DNA from: a virus
Reading direction: 5' to 3' (one strand)
DNA length: 64,000 nucleotides
IMG/VR virus record: IMGVR_UViG_3300037083_000054
Location: 1-64,000 of that record
Shown: positions 7,885 to 15,229 of the stretch, piece after piece
Layout of the letters: every line of letters starts with the position of its first letter
Numbering within the stretch: position 1 is the first letter of the stretch
Translations under genes and position numbers: made by a program
Notes under the pieces: generated by a model
The model's input: only the letters and a program-made list of their open reading frames with translations
Databases searched by the model: none
What the model was told of the DNA's origin: nothing

Positions 7885-9806
7885 CCGACGATTCATGGAT
7901 TGAAGACGCCATCGGGTCGGCCATTGATTATTCGGAAGCGGATCTGAACCCCGAAGTGCCAGTTGTTCCGAAGTTGATTCCTATCGTTCCGAAACCCGGC
8001 GGCACGGGATTCTTTCAATTACGTCCCTATCAGGAAGAATGCGTCGACGCGGTTTATCGCACTTGGCAGACTTATCAGTCGTGCCTAATGATTGCCCCAA
8101 CCGGGACCGGCAAGACGTGCATGCTTGCCGAAGTCGTGTTGCGTTGGCCAGATGATATGGGTCGAGTTCTTGTTATTGCTCATACGGAAGAATTGATTGA
8201 TCAGGCTGCAGAAAAAATCGGGATTCATTTAGATGAAGCAACCGGCATTGAAATGGGAGAGAGGAAAGAGTCAATTCATCCAGGAATAATGGGGCACCGA
8301 CCCAAGGTCGTGGTGGCTTCGATTCAAACTCTCTCACGACCAAAGCGACGAGCAAAACTGGACGGTCAGGTCGGGCTAATTGTATATGACGAAGCACATC
8401 ATTCCGTTTCGAAATCGGCTCGGGCTGTGCTGACTTATTTTCTCTTGCAAAATCCGCAATTGAGAATTCTTGGGCCGACAGCAACTCCTCAACGCGGGGA
8501 TAAAAAAGCTCTCGGTGATGTGTACGAATCGGTCGCCTATGAAATGAATCTTGTCGATGCGATTGATGAAGGATGGCTCGTTCCTATTGAGCAAAAGATT
8601 GTTGTCATCGAAGGATTGGATTTCAGTAAGTGCCGTAGTTTTGGCGGTGATTTAAATCAAGACGATCTTGCGACGGTCATGATGGGCGGATCGTCTTCAG
8701 TCATCGAAGCAACGTCAGAATTGACGCCAGTCCAGATTGAGCAGATTCAGCAACAGGAAAAAATGATTCATGCGGTCGTGAAGCCAACGATCGAGGAATC
8801 TCATGGGCGTCCAACAGTCGTATTTTGCGTGACAAAAGCTCACGCGAGATTGATGTGCGAAATCTTCAATCGTTATTTGCCATTTTCAGCAGAAGTCATT
8901 ACAGACGACACGCCAAAAGAAGATCGTCATTTGATTTTGAGAAAGTTCCGATCGGGGCAATTCCAGTTTTTGCTCAATTGCTCCGTTCTCAGTGAAGGAT
9001 TTGATTCGTTAGTCGATGTGATCGTCAATGCGGCACCTACGAAGTCCATCAGTCGCTATATGCAACGTATCGGACGTGGGACTCGCCCGCTGCCGGGAAT
9101 TGTTGATAAATGGAACACGGCAGAAGAACGCAAATGGGCGATTTCTGTTTCTGCGAAACCGGCAATGTCCGTGTTAGATTTCACGGGCGATTCTGGCAAG
9201 CACAACCTCATTACAGCCGTGGACGTTTTGGGGGGGGAATACGAAGAAAATATTATCGAAGCGGCGAAGGCTCGCTTGCGAAATGGCGATACCGCCGATG
9301 TTCAAGATGTTCTCGAAGAAATTGAACAGGAGATTGAGGACGAAAAGAAAAAAGCCCAAATGGAGAAAGAGGAGCGGGAGCGACTCGCCAAGGAACGTGC
9401 AGAAGCCGAGCGAATCAAACACGCAGCCGAAGCCTCACGCCGGGCATCCGTGAAGGCGGAAGTCCAATATCGCACTCAGGCGGTTGGCTTGTCGGGAGCG
9501 GTGGTTCCGCAACAGATTGGCATCGGCATGCGTCGGGGTGGAGCGACGGATAGTCAGGTCAAGTTTCTGATCCGATTGGGGATTTCGCATGAAAAGGCGT
9601 GCGAGTTCACGAAGGGGCAGGCGGGGGCGGTGATTGACAAGTTAAGTCAGCAGACGGGATCGAAGTATATCTTTCGGTTTGGGAAATATTGCGGGAACGA
9701 AATCGGTAAGTGTCCGACCGGTTATTTGAGTTGGGCCGCAGAGAATTTGAACGACCCAGACTTTAAGCGGAATTATCAAATGATGGTCCAAGAAAAGGTG
9801 TCGTGA
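7881..9806 (+). CDS. DEAD/DEAH-box superfamily 2 helicase
   Basis: 641 residues. The Q-region RPYQEECVDAVY is followed by Walker A APTGTGKT (about 72-79), DEAH at about 170-173, GPTATPQRGD (motif III), the second RecA domain with VVFCVTKAHA, and motif VI QRIGRGTRP. A helical coiled segment rich in E/K/R lies near residues 475-530. The C-terminus holds two small modules: ATDSQVKFLIRLGISHEKA and FGKYCGNEIGKCPTGYLSWA, the latter like the exonuclease-X/quorum C-terminal motif. It unwinds duplex DNA or RNA with ATP. Start ATG/GTG overlap with the previous gene implies coupling. Confidence 0.92.
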   Translation: MTDDSWIEDAIGSAIDYSEADLNPEVPVVPKLIPIVPKPGGTGFFQLRPYQEECVDAVYRTWQTYQSCLMIAPTGTGKTCMLAEVVLRWPDDMGRVLVIAHTEELIDQAAEKIGIHLDEATGIEMGERKESIHPGIMGHRPKVVVASIQTLSRPKRRAKLDGQVGLIVYDEAHHSVSKSARAVLTYFLLQNPQLRILGPTATPQRGDKKALGDVYESVAYEMNLVDAIDEGWLVPIEQKIVVIEGLDFSKCRSFGGDLNQDDLATVMMGGSSSVIEATSELTPVQIEQIQQQEKMIHAVVKPTIEESHGRPTVVFCVTKAHARLMCEIFNRYLPFSAEVITDDTPKEDRHLILRKFRSGQFQFLLNCSVLSEGFDSLVDVIVNAAPTKSISRYMQRIGRGTRPLPGIVDKWNTAEERKWAISVSAKPAMSVLDFTGDSGKHNLITAVDVLGGEYEENIIEAAKARLRNGDTADVQDVLEEIEQEIEDEKKKAQMEKEERERLAKERAEAERIKHAAEASRRASVKAEVQYRTQAVGLSGAVVPQQIGIGMRRGGATDSQVKFLIRLGISHEKACEFTKGQAGAVIDKLSQQTGSKYIFRFGKYCGNEIGKCPTGYLSWAAENLNDPDFKRNYQMMVQEKVS

Positions 9807-9807
9807 T

Positions 9808-10221
9808 ATGGACAGTCATCAGGCTCTCGGCATCATCGCAATCGTCGCGTCCAAATCGAAGGATTTGAATCCTAACGACTTTCCGGGGATGTCGGATGAA
9901 ATCACTCTCGCGATGGCGAAGCCGCAGGAAGCGTTGAAATCGGCCTTGGAGACGGCGTTTCAGATCGACTGGGATATTCAACCGCTCTGGCCGTTTCTGA
10001 TTGCGAATGCGAAAGAACATTGTCGGAAACTGAAGTTGAAATCGTCGGTTCGCCAGATGAAGCTGGATATCGAATGGGCGTTGAAAGTTATGAACAATCA
10101 GGAAATTACAGACCTGCCTCAAACGACAATTGATAAGGCGAGCTTGATCTTGCAGCGAATGTGCGAAGTGGCAATGGGAGAGTTTCCAGTGATGAAGGAC
10201 GAACAGTGCGGAAGCCCCTGA
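9808..10221 (+). CDS. hypothetical protein (137 aa)
   Basis: Follows the helicase by one base. Mostly helical, with DWDIQPLWPFLIANAKEHC and a middle KLDIEWALKVMNNQ. No family recognised. The 3' end overlaps the DUF1064 gene. Confidence 0.6.
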   Translation: MDSHQALGIIAIVASKSKDLNPNDFPGMSDEITLAMAKPQEALKSALETAFQIDWDIQPLWPFLIANAKEHCRKLKLKSSVRQMKLDIEWALKVMNNQEITDLPQTTIDKASLILQRMCEVAMGEFPVMKDEQCGSP

Positions 10222-10724
10222 CAAAATGCGAAGTCACGCAGGATGAGATGAAGGCGATTCTGGCGAATCCGTCGCTGCTGAACCGTGTCGGAATAGCGAA
10301 AAATAAATCAGCGACTGATGTTCTCAAACAAGAGAAAATGAACCAAAGTGCTGCCAATCTTGAAGTCAAGGCATTATCGAAATCAGAAGGCCGTTACGGA
10401 AAACGGCACGTTGACGGGGAAATGAATCGGACGGAGGAATCGTATGCCGTTCGTCTAGAAGAACGTCGGTTGAAGGGTGAGATTCTTGGTTGGTGGTTCG
10501 AGGCAGTGACGTTTAAATTCGCGGAGGATGCTCGATTCAAAGGCGACTTTCTGGTACTTCTGGCCGATCTCACAATTGAAATCGTGGACGTAAAAGGAAG
10601 CGGCCCAATCAATGAGGCATCCACCGTGCGAGCGAAAGCGTGTGCGGATAAATTCTGGTTTCTGACGTTTGTTCAGGAAAAGAAACTGCCGAAAAATGCG
10701 GGTTGGGAACGAAAGGTATTTTGA
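10206..10724 (+). CDS. DUF1064-type PD-(D/E)XK nuclease-like protein
   Basis: About 172 residues from GTG 10206 (AAGGA lies 6-7 bases upstream); an alternative ATG at 10161 would overlap the previous gene by 61 bases. The core reads NRTEESYAVRLEERRLKGEI, then WFEAVTFKFAEDARFKGDFLVL, then EIVDVKGSGP, matching DUF1064 phage proteins whose E...D...(D/E)xK residues form a nuclease-like centre. These are proposed resolvase or repair nucleases. Placement beside the helicase fits a DNA-processing role. Confidence 0.8.
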   Translation: MRKPLTKCEVTQDEMKAILANPSLLNRVGIAKNKSATDVLKQEKMNQSAANLEVKALSKSEGRYGKRHVDGEMNRTEESYAVRLEERRLKGEILGWWFEAVTFKFAEDARFKGDFLVLLADLTIEIVDVKGSGPINEASTVRAKACADKFWFLTFVQEKKLPKNAGWERKVF

Positions 10725-10726
10725 TA

Positions 10727-10927
10727 ATGGAGATCCAAGATAATCAGAATCCGCCAATCCTGAATCGAATTTTCAAACAGCTTCGTGACGGGAAAACTCG
10801 TTCATGGCATATCAAAAATGATCTATGTCCGGAATGCGGTGGCGAACTTGATACTGGTTGGGAGTGTAATGATTGCGGATTTGACGCCATGCCAGAAGTG
10901 GAGCAAATGAGGAATGATCAACGATAA
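10727..10927 (+). CDS. zinc-ribbon small protein (66 aa)
   Basis: A two-knuckle zinc ribbon is plain: CPECGGELDTGWECNDCGF. The N-terminus is short and charged. Start ATG 10727 is 2 bases after the previous stop. It probably binds nucleic acid or is a protein-interaction module. The 3' end overlaps the next ATG by 14 bases. Confidence 0.65.
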   Translation: MEIQDNQNPPILNRIFKQLRDGKTRSWHIKNDLCPECGGELDTGWECNDCGFDAMPEVEQMRNDQR

Positions 10928-11177
10928 TAAAACACTTGGGGAACTGCTCTTCGACAGTTTGTACGGAGTCGACATCCTTGACCGTTCCATTGAACGCAAT
11001 GGATGGATCGGAACCTATGAGGACGATAAAGCGACATTCGAAGCCGCAGCGAAAACGATTCAAGAGCGAGTGATGGATCGGGTCTGGAAAGCGATCGGAA
11101 TCTGTTCGGATACTTTGGATGATGACGAAAGCGGAGCATGTCTAAGACGACTTCAGGAGGCATTAAAAGATGAGTGA
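10914..11177 (+). CDS. small phage protein, LGxxxF family (87 aa)
   Basis: Begins with KTLGELLFDSLYG and ends with RRLQEALKDE. The same plan, an N-terminal LG(E/Q)xxF motif followed by a variable segment and a helical ELx tail, recurs in the next gene, in 33055-33342, in 33862-34236 and in the gene split by element 1, so this is a paralogous phage family. Function unknown. Confidence 0.65.
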   Translation: MINDNKTLGELLFDSLYGVDILDRSIERNGWIGTYEDDKATFEAAAKTIQERVMDRVWKAIGICSDTLDDDESGACLRRLQEALKDE

Positions 11178-11430
11178 CAAGAAATCCCTGGGCCAGCTTG
11201 CTTTCGAAGCGTGGGCTGAATGGCACATTCGAGAAGATCGAGAATGGAGAGATCTTTCAAGCACTGAGGAAACGATTTGGGATTCGACAGCTGGTGCCGT
11301 CCAGGAGGCAGTAATCGAGTCAGTCATCGAGGAAATCATGTCTCTGCGACAGGAGTTTGCAGCGAACGGGTCCTTTGACGGTTGCGATGCATGCATGCGA
11401 CTGTTGCAAAAGATTCGCGATGAGAATTAA
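11170..11430 (+). CDS. small phage protein, LGxxxF family (86 aa)
   Basis: Begins with KSLGQLAFEAWAEWH and is a clear sister of the preceding gene, which it overlaps by 8 bases. DACMRLLQKIRDEN at the end mirrors GACLRRLQEALKDE in the neighbour, so the pair looks like a tandem duplication. RBS AGGAGG lies at 11155-11160. Confidence 0.7.
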   Translation: MSDKKSLGQLAFEAWAEWHIREDREWRDLSSTEETIWDSTAGAVQEAVIESVIEEIMSLRQEFAANGSFDGCDACMRLLQKIRDEN

Positions 11431-11465
11431 TTATTGTGGGAACATATTGAACAAGGGGCTATCAG

Positions 11466-11765
11466 ATGAATGAGTGTCGGCCACAGTCGGCTACGATATT
11501 GTGCGGGTGTATATGCGGCATGATATTAATTTTCCTGATTGCTTGGATTGATGCGTCAGTGAGTGGGTCTAGTATTGTGTGCGCCCAAGTCACACCGCTG
11601 AAATCCGATAGCCATACAAAATTATCTCGTTTCCGAGTGCGATCTCTCGGAAACGAATGGACGGCGGAAGATTGGAGTTTCGACAAAACCGGCGGATTTC
11701 TGGAATTCAAGTCGAGAGGGAAATGGGTCTATCTCCATGCGGATTTTGTCATTGAGGAGCAATGA
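11466..11765 (+). CDS. hypothetical membrane-anchored protein (99 aa)
   Basis: A hydrophobic stretch (CGCICGMILIFLIAWI) near the N-terminus suggests a membrane anchor or signal peptide. The rest (FDKTGGFLEFKSRGKWVYLH) is beta-rich and probably outside the cytoplasm. TGATG-type overlap with the next gene. Confidence 0.55.
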   Translation: MNECRPQSATILCGCICGMILIFLIAWIDASVSGSSIVCAQVTPLKSDSHTKLSRFRVRSLGNEWTAEDWSFDKTGGFLEFKSRGKWVYLHADFVIEEQ

Positions 11766-12118
11766 TGAAAGATCCCACATTTGCCCCGTCCTATTGCTGT
11801 CTCTATCCGAAACTAGCGGCGATTGCTCGATCGCATGGCTATGCCTTGGCGGTTCACGGATCATTACAACGTGATTTCGATCTCGTCGCTGTTCCTTGGA
11901 CGGAAACCGCTTTAGATGCCAGAACGCTCTACGAAGCGATTGCGAATGAATGCTCGCATGACGGGCCGAGCGAATCCGCCAAATTTGTGGATGGGCAATG
12001 GGTTTCCGTCGATCTGCGAGAACCGGAATTGAAACTGCACGGCCGATTGTGTTGGACGATTATTTTGCATCATACGGCCTTCATTGATCTATCGGTAATG
12101 CCGCGAGTTAGTCAATAA
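11762..12118 (+). CDS. nucleotidyltransferase-fold-like phage protein (118 aa)
   Basis: Contains HGYALAVHGSLQRDFDLVAVPW, where GS...RDfDLVAV resembles the GS-x-DxD core of small nucleotidyltransferases. The single D-x-D-type pair and short length match a recurrent but uncharacterised phage family (YPKL...AVHGSL.RD.DL.AVPW). Enzymatic activity is inference. Follows the membrane-anchored gene with an overlapping start. Confidence 0.65.
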   Translation: MMKDPTFAPSYCCLYPKLAAIARSHGYALAVHGSLQRDFDLVAVPWTETALDARTLYEAIANECSHDGPSESAKFVDGQWVSVDLREPELKLHGRLCWTIILHHTAFIDLSVMPRVSQ

Positions 12119-12126
12119 TTAGCCGC

Positions 12127-12426
12127 ATGAAACTCACTGAACTAGAGCCGCGATGGATTCATCCGAACTTGTTCGTTTTCCGATGTCCTCATTGCCAAAA
12201 TGTCTGGCTGACATGCAAGAATATCCCAATGACACGGCAGGAATCGTGGGAGATCCTGAAAGCTGGATTGGGAGACGACTGGAACGAAATCGTCGTTCCG
12301 CCAAAACCGGAGTTCGCTTGGTCGATTGACCGGCCAGACTTCGAGACAATGAACGTAACACCATCGATTGATGCGAGTGCGTCAGGTCACTGGCACGGAT
12401 TCATCAGAAATGGGGAGATTTGCTGA
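12127..12426 (+). CDS. DUF6527-like metal-binding protein (99 aa)
   Basis: FRCPHCQNVWLTC near residue 19 gives a zinc-type CxxC, and the C-terminus has VTPSIDASASGHWHGFIRNGEI, the SGHWHGFI.NG motif seen in DUF6527 proteins. Likely a small metal-binding domain; role unknown. This is the last gene of the long plus-strand operon that began at 1838. Confidence 0.65.
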   Translation: MKLTELEPRWIHPNLFVFRCPHCQNVWLTCKNIPMTRQESWEILKAGLGDDWNEIVVPPKPEFAWSIDRPDFETMNVTPSIDASASGHWHGFIRNGEIC

Positions 12427-12506
12427 AATCCTGAACCCCGATTGTTCATAATCCCATTTTTCAGTATGCTTTCGACACGAAACTCGGAGCGGCAATGACA
12501 GCCGCC

Positions 12507-12527
12507 ATAAATAAGCGACTTATTTAT
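12507..12527. promoter_or_regulatory. dispersed palindrome, copy 1
   Basis: Nine-base arms ATAAATAAG and CTTATTTAT flank CGA. It sits in the 143-bp gap between two operons, 43 bases before the ATG at 12570. Near-identical copies are at 27825, 36939 and 43851, all between gene clusters, so this is probably a repressor or activator site. It has no U-tract and weak GC content, so it is not a terminator. Confidence 0.7.
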
Positions 12528-12569
12528 CTCTGGATGAAGACATCCAATTTAGATGCGAGGGGATGGAGC

Positions 12570-13085
12570 ATGACGCGGAACAAGTTATTGTTGATTTCTC
12601 TGATCGGGGCTGCAATCTGTGGCTCGCTGCTATTCGTTATCTCGGACGCAACGGTCGTGCCGTTAGTGGCCAAAGGAGCCGGTCCGGGCGGCGTGCAGGT
12701 GACGACTCCGGGCTGGGCGTCATTTGTGGTGACACTGCTTGGGACGCTCGGTTTCACCAGTTCCAGTTTTATTCTGTGGATTGTGGGACACATCAAGTTT
12801 CCTGCTGGCGTCATCCCGTCGTCGGGACAGTCGGTCGCTCCAACGAGTTCTCCATTACCTGAATTGGCTCAATCGTTCGCGGCTTATATGGCGGACAAAA
12901 CGAATCGAGCGGCTCAGCGTCGATTTGTGTTCGCTCTGATTGACTCGGCCAGCCTGATTCAAGGCGTCACGACCTCGCACGAGAACGGCGTGATTGTGTT
13001 CAAATACAGCGGGTATGCCGATCCGACACCGCCTGCGGCTCCAGTTGCTCCGGCTGTTCCTGCTGCCCCAGTCGCGGGAGCATAA
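12570..13085 (+). CDS. two-TM membrane protein (171 aa)
   Basis: Start ATG 12570 follows GAGGGGATGGAGC; an upstream start at 12495 would swallow the palindrome. Two hydrophobic helices (LLLISLIGAAICGSLLFVIS and FVVTLLGTLGFTSSSFILWI) are followed by a soluble part and a Pro/Ala tail (PPAAPVAPAVPAAPV). First gene of the 12570-18861 block rich in membrane proteins. A holin or structural role is possible but unproven. Confidence 0.6.
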   Translation: MTRNKLLLISLIGAAICGSLLFVISDATVVPLVAKGAGPGGVQVTTPGWASFVVTLLGTLGFTSSSFILWIVGHIKFPAGVIPSSGQSVAPTSSPLPELAQSFAAYMADKTNRAAQRRFVFALIDSASLIQGVTTSHENGVIVFKYSGYADPTPPAAPVAPAVPAAPVAGA

Positions 13086-13088
13086 CCA

Positions 13089-13445
13089 ATGATTAAAAAG
13101 ACGTTTTTCGTTGTTCTGATCGCACTGCTCTTGTGCGGTTGCGGTCCGCTCTCGGTCCCGACCGGCGATACGAATCCATCGACTCCCATCGGCAAGGAAA
13201 CCGTCTGGTCTGATATTGCGAGCTATGTCGATGGCAAGGATCTGCAAGGCAACGCATTGTCGAATATGAAGGGCATTGATCTGATCCCCGATTCCGAATC
13301 GTTAGAACTGATCGTCAAGCGACTCCGGCAAGTCGGTGAAATCGACGACAATGGCAAGGATTCGTTTTACAAAGCGTTTCCGGGGATTGATACAAAAGTC
13401 AGGCCTCTGACGCCTGATGACGCAAAAACGTTGCGAGGAATGTGA
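13089..13445 (+). CDS. lipoprotein (118 aa)
   Basis: A classic lipoprotein signal peptide: KK, then a hydrophobic core FFVVLIALLL, then lipobox LLCGC. The mature part is soluble and acidic with a DxD-rich end (FPGIDTKVRPLTPDDAK). Phage lipoproteins can act in superinfection exclusion or lysis (spanin-like); which applies here cannot be told. Confidence 0.75.
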   Translation: MIKKTFFVVLIALLLCGCGPLSVPTGDTNPSTPIGKETVWSDIASYVDGKDLQGNALSNMKGIDLIPDSESLELIVKRLRQVGEIDDNGKDSFYKAFPGIDTKVRPLTPDDAKTLRGM

Positions 13446-13446
13446 C

Positions 13447-13575
13447 GTGCTTACCTACTCGGAAGTCCTCTGGAATGCGAATGCTGTTTCGTTGTTCTGT
13501 GCGATTGTCGGCGGCGTGATTTTGATTGTGGTCGCGGAATTGATTTTCGGTGCCAATGAGTGGCGGGATAAGTAA
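13447..13575 (+). CDS. single-TM small protein (42 aa)
   Basis: GTG start at 13447, one base after the lipoprotein stop, with a TAA at 13573. The product has one clear transmembrane helix (SLFCAIVGGVILIVVAELIF) between short soluble ends. The TAATG overlap with the next gene supports it. Confidence 0.55.
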   Translation: MLTYSEVLWNANAVSLFCAIVGGVILIVVAELIFGANEWRDK

Positions 13576-13799
13576 TGCTCCTACAATTGCATCGCCAAAA
13601 GCGAGCCGATCTGAACAAGACAGAAATTGTTGCTCAGTGCGATCCAAATCAGATTCCATTCGTGTCGAAGGAATGGAAGGCCAATACTCTCCATGAGTGG
13701 ATCAAGTCAGTTCAGTCTCGCCATGAAATAGCTGATGACGAAGTCTGGTTGTTGTGTGATGAGGATTCGCCGTACTTTGTTCGAGCGGCTGGAGAGTAA
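13575..13799 (+). CDS. hypothetical 74-aa protein
   Basis: Begins in the TAATG overlap. Charged, soluble, with WIKSVQSRHEIADDEVWLLC. No family recognised. It directly precedes the peptidase gene (3-base gap). Confidence 0.55.
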   Translation: MLLQLHRQKRADLNKTEIVAQCDPNQIPFVSKEWKANTLHEWIKSVQSRHEIADDEVWLLCDEDSPYFVRAAGE

Positions 13800-13802
13800 A
13801 CG

Positions 13803-15209
13803 ATGCCCACGAATTTTGGATGGACTTATTCTGCCACAAGAATTGACGATGCCAAAGGCCGCATTGCTGCTGCTGGTTTTCAGTTCTCTTATGCCGCTGA
13901 TCGTCCGTCGATGTTGGGCTATTGGAAGCGACGACAAGCGGCGGGGATTCACTGGATTGCGGCCCAAGATGATGAGATGAAACTGAATGGAAAATGGCGT
14001 GATCCGAACAATCAGGCACGCGGAACCTGCCATCCAGCGGGCGTTATGATTTTGATGGCGGACAAAACCGAGAAGCCCATCCAGGAAGTTGTGATCGGCG
14101 ATCGCGTTTTGAGTCATACCGACGAATCACGTCGAGTGTCTGATATTGGCGTGAGAAAATATAGCGGCGATTTACTTTCGTTTGATGCGGTTGAGTCTGG
14201 CAGATGCTGCATTGTGACTCCAGATCATTTAATCGCTCACTTTCCGGGGCTTGCCGGAGCATGGCTTCGTCCTGAATTTGCTCCGGCCTACAAAATCGAG
14301 ACCGGCAATCGAATCGGCACGTTAACAGCCAATAAATCGGAATCAAATCTGAGTCGATCGTTTGATCGAGTAAAAATGGCAAGCTTCGCGAGAGTGACGG
14401 GATGCAGTGTCCATAGTATCGAAGTGGAAGCGGATCACACTTACTATGCCAATGGAATGCTTGTTCATAATTGCGTGGGCCAAGGCTCGTCGCGTGCCAT
14501 TGAAGATGTGATTAACTCGCGAATCGTCGATGGCGAGATTATGGGCGAATCGCAATTGGTTGCGTTTGAGCCTATGTACGGTTTTGAGCGAAATACGCGA
14601 TGGCAAAAGACGCATCCATTTGGTTGTCGATGCGGCAATTGTCCAGATGGTTTGGCTGGAGCCGATGCCGCCGCATTTTATTCACAGCATGGATATCTGA
14701 AACGCGATGTCTACGGGTCTATTGATCTCAGCCAACCGCAAGAACATTTCGCCATTGACTGGAACAACTCTGGCGTTCCGGGTGATGTACTGAACGCATC
14801 GACAGGACATCAGGTTCAATGCCATTCCTCAGACTCGTGGGATGAATATGCGGATGCCATCGCCTCAAAGGATTGGGGACACATTTGCCTTCCAAAAGTC
14901 TTCGGCTATTCGCGAGTGATTGTCGGTCCCTATGGAACGGTTGAGCCGGATACCGATGCGGGCCATGATACGGAGTGCGTAGGATGCTGCACATTACCGA
15001 GCAACGAGACGGCCTTCCTGATTCAAAATTCGTGGGGACTGGGTGTCAAATATCCGCCATCAATTCAAGTGCTCAACGGCAATGGAGCGACTGTCAGCAA
15101 ACAAATGCGTCCTGGCTCCTACGCTGTTCGACAGAGCGTATTGGAAGGATTAGGCAATGCCGCTGAACGCATCAGTTGCGACATTCAAGGATCGAGTGTT
15201 TTTCGATAG
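13803..15209 (+). CDS. papain-like cysteine peptidase interrupted by an intein
   Basis: 468 residues before splicing, 320 after. The intein spans residues 76-223. Joining the flanks gives RGT-CVGQGSSRAIE, the nucleophile region of a papain-type (C1A-like) peptidase, with catalytic Cys224 being the +1 extein residue. The other catalytic residues are visible as AGHDTEC (His388) and IQNSWG (Asn409), the NSWG box of papain. Predicted to cleave peptide bonds; in this block of membrane and lipoprotein genes it could serve lysis, head maturation or host-protein cleavage. Activity would depend on splicing. Confidence 0.85.
   Translation: MPTNFGWTYSATRIDDAKGRIAAAGFQFSYAADRPSMLGYWKRRQAAGIHWIAAQDDEMKLNGKWRDPNNQARGTCHPAGVMILMADKTEKPIQEVVIGDRVLSHTDESRRVSDIGVRKYSGDLLSFDAVESGRCCIVTPDHLIAHFPGLAGAWLRPEFAPAYKIETGNRIGTLTANKSESNLSRSFDRVKMASFARVTGCSVHSIEVEADHTYYANGMLVHNCVGQGSSRAIEDVINSRIVDGEIMGESQLVAFEPMYGFERNTRWQKTHPFGCRCGNCPDGLAGADAAAFYSQHGYLKRDVYGSIDLSQPQEHFAIDWNNSGVPGDVLNASTGHQVQCHSSDSWDEYADAIASKDWGHICLPKVFGYSRVIVGPYGTVEPDTDAGHDTECVGCCTLPSNETAFLIQNSWGLGVKYPPSIQVLNGNGATVSKQMRPGSYAVRQSVLEGLGNAAERISCDIQGSSVFR
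14028..14471 (+). other. mini-intein (148 aa) in the peptidase
   Basis: Starts with Cys76 (CHPAGVMILMADKTEKPIQE...GDRV), has the block B TPDH motif (Thr139...His142), and ends YYANGMLVHN with the His-Asn pair before Cys224. Splicing blocks are present but there is no room for a homing endonuclease. Standard Cys/Asn/+1 Cys chemistry should be possible. Confidence 0.88.
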
Positions 15210-15229
15210 TCAAATTATAAGGACGTCAA

